Origin: an uncultured Streptococcus sp.
GTDB lineage: Bacteria > Bacillota > Bacilli > Lactobacillales > Streptococcaceae
DNA length: 12,800 nucleotides
Direction: 5' to 3'
Assembly (NCBI RefSeq): GCF_938036805.1
Contig: NZ_CALHWC010000101.1
Location: forward strand, 1 to 12,800
Shown: piece by piece, positions 1 through 7,700 of the stretch
Position numbering within the stretch: position 1 is the stretch's first letter
Layout: each line of letters begins with the position of its first letter
Notes under the pieces: generated by a model
What the model saw: only the letters and a program-made list of their open reading frames with translations
Databases searched by the model: none
What the model was told of the DNA's origin: nothing
Translations under genes and position numbers: made by a program

Positions 1-1114
1 GGGCACCAGATTTTTCGTAACGGTGCATCATACCGATTTCAGCGATACGGATTGGTAATTCACGATATGAGTGAACATGGTGTTTGTAGACTTGGATGTG
101 GTGTGGGCAGTTCATTGGACGAAGGACAAATTCCTCACCGTCACCCATGTCCATGGTTGGGAACATGTCTTCTTGGTAATGATCCCAGTGACCAGAAGTC
201 TTGTAAAGCTCCACAGAAGCAAGTGGTGGAGTGTAAACGTGTTGGTAGCCAGAAGCCAATTCCTTGTCGACAATGTAGCGCTCCAACTCACGACGGATAG
301 TCGCACCGTTTGGCAACCAGAATGGAAGTCCTTGTCCGACTTCTTGTGAAATCATGAAGAGGTCAAGCTCTTTACCAAGTTTACGGTGGTCACGTTCTTT
401 AGCTTCTTCACGCATGTGAAGGTAGTTTTTCAAGTCTTTCTTGTCAAACCAAGCTGTACCGTAGATCCGTTGCATCATGGCATTGTCGCTATTTCCACGC
501 CAGTAGGCACCAGCTACATGGAGAAGGTGGAAGATTTGGATACGGCCTGTTGATGGAACGTGAGGTCCACGGCAGAGATCCACGTATTCACCCTGACGGT
601 AGATGGTCAAACCACCCTCGTCTTCTGAGTGTTCCTCGATCAATTCTAACTTGTAAGGGTCGTTTTTGAAGATTTCACGGGCCTCGTCTTTGGTTACTTC
701 CTCACGAATAGATGGGAAGTTTTCTTTGACGATCTTCTTCATTTCTTCTTCGATACGAGGAAGATCTTCGTTAGAGATTTGACCAGCTGTGTTGTCCGTA
801 TCGTAGTAGAAACCATCTTCGATAGCTGGACCAACCCCCAAGTGAATATCTGGGAAAAGACGACGAGCTGCTTGGGCGAACAAGTGAGCAGCTGAGTGAC
901 GCAAGATTGGAAGGGCATCTTCATGATCAGGTGTCACGATTTCGATGCTTCCATCTTCAGTGATAGCACGAGTTGTGTCGATGAGTTTGCCGTTGAATTT
1001 ACCAGCTAAAGCTTTTTTAGCCAAGGAATTGCTGATAGATTGGGCAATTTCAAAAGTTGTAACGCCAGATTCGAATTCACGAACAGCGCCATCTGGGAAA
1101 GTAATCTTAATCAT
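1..1114 (-). CDS. thrS: Threonyl-tRNA synthetase (partial, N-terminal 371 residues)
   Basis: Class II aminoacyl-tRNA synthetase that charges tRNA-Thr with threonine in the cytoplasm. The frame is open from ATG at 1114 to the window edge. Residues 1-61 form the TGS domain (MIKITFPDGAVREFESG). The editing domain follows with the HxxxH pair H73/H77 (LRHSAAH) and the second metal-type motif D179/C181/H185 (YVDLCRGPH), which clears mischarged serine. The catalytic core starts near residue 245, and C335 in MNCPHH is the expected zinc ligand that selects threonine. The window stops inside class II motif 2 (MMHRYEKSGA), so roughly 275 residues are missing. An AAGGAG ribosome site at 1121-1126 sits 6 nt before the ATG. 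A threonine T-box lies further upstream, with one membrane-protein gene between. Identification is secure. Confidence 0.97.
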   Translation of the reverse strand, partial: MIKITFPDGAVREFESGVTTFEIAQSISNSLAKKALAGKFNGKLIDTTRAITEDGSIEIVTPDHEDALPILRHSAAHLFAQAARRLFPDIHLGVGPAIEDGFYYDTDNTAGQISNEDLPRIEEEMKKIVKENFPSIREEVTKDEAREIFKNDPYKLELIEEHSEDEGGLTIYRQGEYVDLCRGPHVPSTGRIQIFHLLHVAGAYWRGNSDNAMMQRIYGTAWFDKKDLKNYLHMREEAKERDHRKLGKELDLFMISQEVGQGLPFWLPNGATIRRELERYIVDKELASGYQHVYTPPLASVELYKTSGHWDHYQEDMFPTMDMGDGEEFVLRPMNCPHHIQVYKHHVHSYRELPIRIAEIGMMHRYEKSGA

Positions 1115-1205
1115 GGTTTTCTCCTTAAAATTTTATCATATTTTTATAACTGAGTTTTGAAGAATTGGGAAACCAGCTATCAACAAAGAATGATAACAAT
1201 CAATT
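1115..1205 (-). other. Spacer before thrS without terminator or clear promoter
   Basis: On the minus strand this AT-rich gap contains only a 4-bp TGAT/ATCA hairpin and the thrS ribosome site. TTATAA/TATAAA-like boxes occur around 1135-1150, but no acceptable -35 lies at the right distance. I therefore favour read-through from the T-box transcript into thrS. A weak internal promoter cannot be excluded. Confidence 0.4.
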
Positions 1206-1583
1206 TCATTTTAGCTTTTTCATTCTAAAAATAAAGAAAAGCGTAGAAATACATAGATAGCCTACCAAAGAAAGAATAAGAGACAGATATTCCTCCTGAG
1301 TCATCTCACCTCTCATGTATATTCTTATCGGATAACTTTTGATTGCATTGACCAAATAGATAGCAGCTGTCAAACTTAAAAGATATCCTGTTATAATGAG
1401 TTTCTTGTTGTTGAAAAACATTAAGATACCAAGAAAGGGGGCAAGAAATGGCAAGAGAGGAATGAGTAGAAAAAATGAAAAGACGACAATATTTTCCGTT
1501 CCCCATAGACTGAGCGTATTCATTAGCCAGACATAGACTAATAGGAAGGTACAAGCCATCATCCAAGATAAATATTTCTTCAA
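1206..1583 (-). CDS. Small four-helix membrane protein between T-box and thrS
   Basis: I do not recognise a family. The 125-residue product is very hydrophobic, with likely membrane helices at about residues 5-26, 32-57, 62-82 and 100-118, a polar loop around residues 83-98 (SYPIRIYMRGEMTQEE) and a basic C-terminus (FRMKKLK). It has no signal peptide cleavage site or catalytic motif that I can see. I choose the TTG start at 1583 because GAGGTGAT at 1588-1595, a near-perfect match to the anti-Shine-Dalgarno sequence, lies 4 nt upstream (8 nt from its GAGG core). The in-frame GTG at 1592 lies inside that site and would have none of its own. The gene is the first one behind the thrS T-box leader and ends 91 bases before thrS with no terminator between, so it is probably co-transcribed with thrS and threonine-responsive. 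That it is translated is inferred from the ribosome site. Confidence 0.75.
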   Translation of the reverse strand: MKKYLSWMMACTFLLVYVWLMNTLSLWGTENIVVFSFFLLIPLLPFLAPFLGILMFFNNKKLIITGYLLSLTAAIYLVNAIKSYPIRIYMRGEMTQEEYLSLILSLVGYLCISTLFFIFRMKKLK

Positions 1584-1639
1584 ATCTATCACCTCATTCA
1601 GCTCTTGGCTAAATTCATTTTAACTTTGTCGCAACTATT

Positions 1640-1853
1640 CTCCATACAAAAAACGACATCCTCGAAAGGACGTCGCAACGTGGTTCCACCTTCATTTATG
1701 CAAGTCAAAAAGACCTACACCTCTGATTGGCTCTAACGTAGCCACCGTTTTATGTTTTCATAAAAGCCAGTAGAGTAGTCCCAACTGCATCCTCTACGCG
1801 ATTTCCAGCTCCACGCGCTCTCTAAAAGATTTTCTGCAGGTGATATGTCTCTA
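1640..1853 (-). ncRNA. Threonine T-box leader (tRNA-sensing riboswitch)
   Basis: The conserved T-box core, minus-strand GGTGGAACCACG, is at 1679-1690. The antiterminator can form from GAAGG pairing with CCUUUC, a seven-base bulge UGGAACC that would bind the tRNA acceptor end, and a helix ACGU/ACGU with loop UGCG. It is exclusive with the terminator at 1648-1675. The Stem I base is UAGAG (1820-1824) with CUCUA (1771-1775). Directly above it on the 3' side is a purine and then ACU (1777-1779), which I read as the specifier codon for threonine, in agreement with thrS downstream. A perfect 7-bp hairpin (TTTTATG/CATAAAA) at 1748-1765 lies between Stem I and the antiterminator. In the family, uncharged tRNA stabilises the antiterminator and lets transcription continue. 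The 5' end is inferred from the -10 box. Confidence 0.93.
1648..1675 (-). terminator. T-box regulated intrinsic terminator
   Basis: On the minus strand CGACGUCCU pairs with AGGAUGUCG (9 bp including one G-U) around a UUCG loop, followed at once by UUUUUU (1648-1653). It shares CGACGUCCU with the antiterminator, as expected for a T-box switch. It is also the first recognisable terminator met by transcripts from the glycosyltransferase operon upstream. Confidence 0.93.
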
Positions 1854-1859
1854 AAAATT

Positions 1860-1887
1860 ATTATAGCACGATTGAAAAAATTTGCAA
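1860..1887 (-). promoter_or_regulatory. Extended -10 promoter of the T-box/thrS unit
   Basis: The minus strand shows TTGCAA (1882-1887), a 16-nt spacer, then TGCTATAAT (extended -10, hexamer at 1860-1865). The start is expected near 1853. The -35 begins only six bases past the stop codon of the preceding gene. Confidence 0.85.
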
Positions 1888-1893
1888 GAACTT

Positions 1894-2259
1894 TTATTGG
1901 TTTTCAGCTCTGCTATTTTTCCTACTAAATAGATAAATCAAGTGTCCCAAGCCATTTCCAGCTAGTGAGAAAAGGAAATAAGCGGCATGATAAAGAGGAA
2001 TCCACTCCCCAAAGGTGAAAATAGTCAGGAAAAATAATAGGGCAACCAAGAAAGAAAAGCGCAAAGAAAATCCATGAAAAGCTGCATAGAGCAGGGACAC
2101 CAACAAGGTTGCCATAGGAGAATAGATGAGAACATTTCCAACTACCAGCCCCTTACTTAACATGGAATCCATGGGCAAATACCGTAACAGTATATAAAAG
2201 ACAAAATAGAAAAAGAAAAGGGGGAGCAAAAAGAAAATTTCTTTTTTATGAACTTTCAT
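1894..2259 (-). CDS. Small four-helix membrane protein in the glycolipid operon
   Basis: I do not recognise a named family. The 121-residue product has a short basic N-terminus (MKVHKKE) and four likely membrane helices at about residues 8-28, 38-60, 66-86 and 90-112, with a polar basic tail (SRKNSRAENQ). A tryptophan-proline-histidine patch near residues 87-93 (EWIPLYH) is the only notable polar spot. I choose the ATG at 2259 because GGAGGTG at 2265-2271 stands 5 nt before it. The in-frame ATG at 2277 has no such site. The gene starts 36 bases after the second glycosyltransferase ends and so is probably the third gene of that operon. A membrane role linked to glycolipid or lipoteichoic acid synthesis is a guess from position alone. 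Confidence 0.8.
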   Translation of the reverse strand: MKVHKKEIFFLLPLFFFYFVFYILLRYLPMDSMLSKGLVVGNVLIYSPMATLLVSLLYAAFHGFSLRFSFLVALLFFLTIFTFGEWIPLYHAAYFLFSLAGNGLGHLIYLFSRKNSRAENQ

Positions 2260-2295
2260 AAGAGCACCTCCGTTCATTAGGTCTTATAAGGAAGT

Positions 2296-3609
2296 TTATT
2301 CCCAATATTTCCGAATATTCTTTATCTGCTTCTTAGATGCTTTTATCATCCTAGTTGAGCTATCTACTGGCAATGACATAATTTTTCCCGGCAAATAGAC
2401 AATGGTCTTAGCTAAGCGTTTGGCCATCGTTTCTTCAGGATTGAGATCATTATGAAAATCCTTGCTAATGGTCAAATCCAAATAGAATTCATAGATACGA
2501 CGACCAAAATTCTCGGCGGAAATCTCGTATAATTTATCAGCTAGCTTTTTCTCGTCCATATCCGGTGTTGCCAAAATGGCCTCCAAAATAGCCCCTGCTA
2601 AATCCCGATTTTCATAATACAACGTACCAAAAGTTTTATCGCTGATGACATTGTCCAGATAAGGATTGCCATGGGCAATGATGGGTGTACCGCTGGCTAA
2701 GCTTTCCAGATAGGTTAGTCCCTGCGTCTCACTGGTTGAGGCCGAAATAAAGAAATCTGCTGCCTTATAGTAGAGAGCAGTATCGCTCGGTGCAATCATC
2801 CCTGTAAAAATGACAGCATCCTCAATATGAAGCTGGGCTACCAAGGCTTTCAAGTCCTCAGCATAAGGCCCATCTCCGACAATGACCAACTTCACTTTGG
2901 CATTTTCTTCCAGAACCATTGGCAGTGCTTCAACAATCGCCTGAATATTTTTCTCGTAGGAAATTCTTGATAAACTGAGCAACATGATTTCGTCTTCTGC
3001 TATGCCCAGCTTAAAGCGCAGTTTCTTGATGTCTTCCCGTGAGAGTTCTGGGCGGTCAAATTTGGCCAAGTCGATTCCTGTTGGAATAACCCGTTTTTCC
3101 GCCTTGATCTTGTAGCCGACCAAAAGATCGTAGACAATCTCAGAAGGACAAACGACACCATCCAAATCGCTCATAAAGCCACGCACGATGTACTTAACCA
3201 TACTTGGACGAATCACCATTCCCTTGGCAAGATAGTGCACATAGTCCTCATATTGGGTATGATAGGTGTGAACCACTGGAATCCGCAGTTCCTTGGCAAT
3301 CCAGATTCCTAAAAGCCCCAGCGAAAACTCTGTCTGGGTATGGATGATATCCAGCTGGTACTGGCGAGCAATTTCTAAGGCGTTGGAAAAGCCACGATAA
3401 GCCACGCGCCGATCCTTAAAAGCGAAGAAAGGCACGCTGGGTATACGGATAATCTGCCAATCTTCATAGCGGTTGACATCCTTATCCGTCGTAGTAAAAA
3501 TAAAGACTGTGTGACCTAGTTTTTCTAGCTCGGTTTTGAGGGTGCGGATGCTCGTCGCCACCCCGGAAACCTGAGGAAAATAGGTATCTGTAAAAAGACC
3601 AATCCGCAT
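2296..3609 (-). CDS. GT4 glycosyltransferase, probable 1,2-diacylglycerol 3-glucosyltransferase
   Basis: The 437-residue protein has a GT-B, family 4 layout. The N-terminal acceptor domain opens with MRIGLFTDTYFPQVSGVATS, including the glycine-rich acceptor loop. The C-terminal nucleotide-sugar domain carries LLSLSRISYEKN, VIVGDGPYAEDL and the EX7E motif E294/E302 (SETQGLTYLES) that contacts the sugar nucleotide. No signal peptide or membrane span is seen. Such enzymes attach to the inner membrane face through basic patches, and the C-terminus is rich in lysine (KASKKQIKNIRKYWE). By similarity to the firmicute enzymes that make glucosyl-diacylglycerol (BgsB/LafA type, and the gene beside pneumococcal cpoA), it should transfer glucose from UDP-glucose to diacylglycerol, the first step of the lipoteichoic acid anchor. 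It starts 1 nt after the CpoA-like gene stops, with GGAG at 3617-3620. The sugar specificity is inferred. Confidence 0.88.
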   Translation of the reverse strand: MRIGLFTDTYFPQVSGVATSIRTLKTELEKLGHTVFIFTTTDKDVNRYEDWQIIRIPSVPFFAFKDRRVAYRGFSNALEIARQYQLDIIHTQTEFSLGLLGIWIAKELRIPVVHTYHTQYEDYVHYLAKGMVIRPSMVKYIVRGFMSDLDGVVCPSEIVYDLLVGYKIKAEKRVIPTGIDLAKFDRPELSREDIKKLRFKLGIAEDEIMLLSLSRISYEKNIQAIVEALPMVLEENAKVKLVIVGDGPYAEDLKALVAQLHIEDAVIFTGMIAPSDTALYYKAADFFISASTSETQGLTYLESLASGTPIIAHGNPYLDNVISDKTFGTLYYENRDLAGAILEAILATPDMDEKKLADKLYEISAENFGRRIYEFYLDLTISKDFHNDLNPEETMAKRLAKTIVYLPGKIMSLPVDSSTRMIKASKKQIKNIRKYWE

Positions 3610-3610
3610 A

Positions 3611-4609
3611 TCACATCTCCAAAACTGTTTGGTAAGCCTTGACTAATTGAAGTGCGACGTCATCGATAGAGCGACTCTCCGCAACACGATAACCTGCTTC
3701 ACGTTTATCCACTTTTCCGTCAAGGACCTTACGAAGCGATTCGACAAACTCATCTACATTATGACAAAGCTCCGCCGACTCTTCATCAATCCAGCCATTA
3801 TAAACAGGAATATCACGCAGAACCACGTGTTGTCCGCTGGCCAATGCTTCTAGAACCACAATTCCTTCTGTCTCTTCATAAGACGGGAAAAAGAAAGCGT
3901 CACTGCCTGACATGGCTCCTTGGAAGACTGCACCTTTAAAATAACCTGGAAATTCCACGTTTTCTGGATGATTAAAGAGGACAAGATCTCGAATCTTGCG
4001 CGGAATAAGCCAGAGATTGATAGAACCCAGCCAGATAAAGCGGACATCTGGCATTCTGCGAGCTACTTCGACAAAGTCTTCGATTCCTTTTCGTCTGAAA
4101 TAAAGACCGGCACAAATTACGACTTTCTGCCCATCTACAATCCGAAAATATTTTTTAAAGACTTCTTCCTTGCGTTCATCTTTCTTGTATTTCGACAGGT
4201 CAATGCCGTTTGAGACAGCCATAATGGGCGTCGTCACACCGTAGGATTCAATCAATTTTTTTGAATACTCAGACGGAGTAATGATAAAATCCGCCATTTT
4301 ATACATGTGCGCTAGATATTTGCCAAATAAAGGCGCAAAAAGATTGGATCCAATAAAAGAATTTTCAAAGTCTTCTTTGGTCGAATGTCCGTGCATGATC
4401 ACTTTTTTGCCTCTCCGCTTAGCCGCGTGAAGAAGAAGCAAACTACGAGGTCCGTAAGTGTTGATGTGCACGACATCATAATCTCCTAAAACATCTGTTG
4501 TATAAGGAATTCCTGCCAGATCCAGTGCATGCATTTGATGCTGCAAGGCACGGCCGATGCCTGATTTTTCTAAAACAGACTTTCCTTCTAGATATAGTAA
4601 TACTTTCAT
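3611..4609 (-). CDS. cpoA: CpoA-like glycolipid glycosyltransferase (GT4)
   Basis: The 332-residue protein begins MKVLLYLEGKSVLEKSGIGR, which matches my memory of the start and length of pneumococcal CpoA. It has GT-B architecture, with the acceptor loop KSGIGRALQHQ near residue 16, the donor domain VVICAGLYFRRKGIEDF, and the EX7E motif E246/E254 (EETEGIVVLEALASG). CpoA adds a second sugar (galactose in pneumococcus) to glucosyl-diacylglycerol, giving the dihexosyl lipid used as membrane glycolipid. Which sugar is used here cannot be read. The gene is the first of a likely three-gene operon. The start at 4609 is preferred on family length. An in-frame GTG at 4678 would add 23 residues with a hydrophobic run (LPLAFLFLLLLGII) and does have GGGAAGG upstream. 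The ATG has only a poor site (AGAAG, 2 nt away), and a TATAAT box ends 7 nt before it. Confidence 0.88.
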   Translation of the reverse strand: MKVLLYLEGKSVLEKSGIGRALQHQMHALDLAGIPYTTDVLGDYDVVHINTYGPRSLLLLHAAKRRGKKVIMHGHSTKEDFENSFIGSNLFAPLFGKYLAHMYKMADFIITPSEYSKKLIESYGVTTPIMAVSNGIDLSKYKKDERKEEVFKKYFRIVDGQKVVICAGLYFRRKGIEDFVEVARRMPDVRFIWLGSINLWLIPRKIRDLVLFNHPENVEFPGYFKGAVFQGAMSGSDAFFFPSYEETEGIVVLEALASGQHVVLRDIPVYNGWIDEESAELCHNVDEFVESLRKVLDGKVDKREAGYRVAESRSIDDVALQLVKAYQTVLEM

Positions 4610-4616
4610 ATCTTCT

Positions 4617-4622
4617 ATTATA
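4617..4622 (-). promoter_or_regulatory. Candidate -10 box of the glycolipid operon, close to the start codon
   Basis: A perfect TATAAT on the minus strand ends 7 nt before the ATG at 4609. A transcript started at the usual distance would begin at or one base before the A of the ATG, giving a leaderless message. No good -35 is visible (TTTCTT at 17 nt), and there is no TGn extension, so this is a moderate call. Confidence 0.5.
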
Positions 4623-4634
4623 CCCAAAAGAAGC

Positions 4635-4689
4635 AAAAAAAGAAACGCCAAGGGAAGATTGGCAGTTAAATAATGCACTCAACCTTCCC
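4635..4689 (-). terminator. Two alternative stem-loops between rexA and cpoA (possible attenuator)
   Basis: On the minus strand GGGAAGGUUG (4680-4689) can pair with CAAUCUUCCC (4652-4661) in a 10-bp stem with one G-U and an 18-nt loop. A shorter stem, GCCAA (4659-4663) with UUGGC (4647-4651), uses part of the same bases and is followed by a U-rich stretch with seven U at 4635-4641. The first stem lies 10 nt from the U run and the second is short, so neither is a classical terminator. Together they may reduce read-through from rexA. Confidence 0.4.
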
Positions 4690-4749
4690 ACAAGCATTTC
4701 CTGTAGCAATATCCTTTCTTGCTGGAATTCTATTCAGTTTCTAATCAGA

Positions 4750-7700
4750 CTAGTCCACTTTGACCACCTGCAGCTCAGCTCCCCCTAGTAGAATCAAATA
4801 CTTGTCTACTTGGCTAAGACCATAGGAACGACTGAGGGCTTCGGCATAGAGGTCCAGCTGAGCTCGGTAGCGCTCCACCAACTCTGTCGGCTCATGATAG
4901 CGGTCAGTCTTATAGTCAAAGAGGACAATGCGGTCATCAAAGAGCAGATAACCGTCCAAGATTCCCCGAACGACAAAGTTTTGACCGCTGGCTGGATCCT
5001 GCTTGAGCATAGCAAAAGGTGCTTCCTGATGGAGATGATTGGCCTGCTGCTGGATTAGCTGACCCAGTTCTGTAGCGAAAAAGGCCTCAATCTTAGCCAA
5101 ATCAATCTCTTTCTTAACTGCCACATCTGCCTGAACCTGGGCCAAGGCTTGGCGAATGCTAGTCTTAGTGACAGGCTGATCCAGTGGAATCCGCTGCATG
5201 AGCTCATGAACAGCAGAACCGATTTGGGCTCCTGTGATTTGCTTCTTCTTGCCAAAATCAGGCAAGTCAAAAGTCAGCTGGGGCTGATAGCTTCGAGGCG
5301 CATCCATAATGTCCAGCCCTTCTGACTCCATCACTGGCTCATAGAACTTCTTGATTTGACTAGGTGTGCGGACACTAGGCAATTCAATAGCCGCTTGATA
5401 AAGACTGTTGAGCCGGTCTACATTCTCCAAGATATCCAGAGCCCGGCTAATATCCTCTGACTGACGGTTGCCCGTCAAATCATCTACTGGAATGGAAACA
5501 GTCTGCTTCACTACGCCAATCTGCTCGTCTGTCAGCTCCTGATCAGTCACAAAGCGGGTCTGATAAGCCAGATTTTCCCCCTCAAACACAGACTGGATGG
5601 CATAGAGCCAATCCTGAAAATTGGTCAGCTGGCTTCGAAGACTGCTGGATAAGCGGCCATTTTGGCTAGTCCCCCACTTGCGCTCTTGGAGCTTGGCTTG
5701 ATTTCCCTTGCCGACCAGATAGAGCTTGGTTTCAGCCCGCGTCATGGCCACATAGAGCAGACGCATCTGCTCAGATAAGCTAGCCAGCTTGAGTTCTTCG
5801 GCATTCTGCTGATAAGGTAGGGTCTCCATGGAAATGCGGATCTGCTTGGGCGCATGAGGATCCTGAGTCTCAACATCCACATCAGCCACACATTTGATTC
5901 CGATGCCTTTTTGTCGGCTGAGGATAATAGCAGAGCTGCTATCCTGACGATTGAAGGCCTTATCCATATTGAGCAAAAAGACATATTTAAACTCTAAACC
6001 CTTACTCTTATGGATGGTCATTAGCTGGACAGCATTTTTTGGTGCAGCCAAAGGGACACTGGCCAAATCGTGCTCATTTTTCAAAATCCGGTCAATCATG
6101 CTGATAAAGCGGGATGGCCCCTTGAAACTCGACTTTTCATAGTCGTTGGCTCGCAAGGACAGGGCATAGAGATTGGCCTGACGCTGCTCGCCATTGGGCA
6201 GAGCCCCTACCATATCGTAGTAAAAACGATCTTGATAAATCTTCCAGATTAAATCATAGAGGGAATGGGTCTTGGAATAGCTGCGCCAGTCATTAAGCGT
6301 TTCCTGAAAGTGCTGCAGTTTCTTACGCAATTCACCATGGATGAGCTGAGGTTCCAGACCTTGATCAGCCAGAGCATTCCTCAGCTTTTCGTAGAGATTT
6401 TCCATAGACTTGGTACTGGAGGCTTGCAAGGCTAGCCGAGCCAATTCATCCTCATTAAAGTCAAACATTGGCGACTTTAAGAGAGCGGTCAGGGCATAAT
6501 CATTGAGAGGATTGTTAATGGTCCGCAAGGTATCCAGCATCACCATAACCTCTACCGACTGGAGGTAATTGGTCTCGCCATCATCAGGCACAATCGGAAT
6601 ATGATGCCGGTCAAACTCTGCCAAAATCAGATCATTGCGGGTCCGCGAAGCTGTCAGCAAGGTCATGTCCTTGAAATCCACTCCTTCTTGATTATGAAGG
6701 CGGATGATTTCCTTGATTACCAAAGCTACTTCACCAGCTGAAATACTAGGTAGGCCTTGGTCAGATTCCTCTTCTTCGCTATCAGCGCTACCATCATAAA
6801 TCAAAAACTCCGCCTGATTGGCTGGATTCGGCTCCCGTTTGGCTGGATTTCCCGCCACCAAGTAGTGGGGCTCATTGTAGTCAATCTCGCCGACTTCCTC
6901 GTCCATGAGTCGTTTAAAGACATCATTGGTCGCTTCCAGCACCTCGATGTGACTGCGGAAATTTTCCTTGAGGATGATCAGCTTGCCCTGACTAGGATCG
7001 GCCTGATAGAGTTTAAATTTATCATTAAAAATCTGCGGATCGGCCTGACGGAATCGATAGATGGACTGCTTAATATCGCCAACCATAAAGCGATTATTTC
7101 CTCGAGCCAGCAATTCCAGCATTCGCTCCTGAATATGGTTGGTATCTTGGTACTCATCGACCATGACCTCATGGTACTTATCCTGATAAAAACGCCGCAC
7201 TTCTGGATAATTTTCTAAAATTTCAATAGCAAAATGACTGATATCAGCAAATTCAAAGGCATTTTCCGCTACTTTGCGCTCCAAATAAGCTCGCGAGAAA
7301 TCTCGGACAAAATCGCGTAACAAATCCAGTAGGGGAAGAGCTTCCACCTGATGCTGCTCCATAAAGTTCAGATGATAGAGGCGGACATCCAACTCTTTAA
7401 TTCGCTCTATCAAAGGCTTGCGGGCTTCATTATAGGTCTGAGCCAGCTCTTTTTTTAGTTCGTCCGCATTCTTACCAACTCGGGCAGTAAAAGCCTGATG
7501 GTTAGAGGTCTTAGCCAATTCTAAAAAGCGCTGAATCAAATCTAGCAACTGCTCAGATCCAGTCTGCTCCGTCAGTTTAGCCAAGATATCTAAGGCCGCC
7601 TGAATATTTTCCTGATATTTAGCCCCAGCAAAGGCCTGGCCTTCATGAACTAGATGGCTCTGGAAAAAATCTTCTAAATCCAGCAAAGACTGCCTAGCTC

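Noticed and set aside
1584..1592. GTG start at 1592 for the small membrane gene
   Set aside because: The GTG lies within the GAGGTGAT ribosome site itself. The TTG at 1583 has proper spacing.
1615..1900. Insertion-sequence-like or BOX-like repeat in the longest gene-free stretch
   Set aside because: All the paired segments there are explained by the T-box (Stem I base, middle hairpin, antiterminator, terminator). No terminal repeats or target duplications are seen.
3920..4213. 97-codon open frame on the plus strand
   Set aside because: It lies wholly antisense to the CpoA-like gene, with no supporting start signals.
6757..7218. 153-codon open frame on the plus strand
   Set aside because: It is antisense to the helicase core of rexA, has no ribosome site worth naming, and reads as the reverse complement of a real gene.
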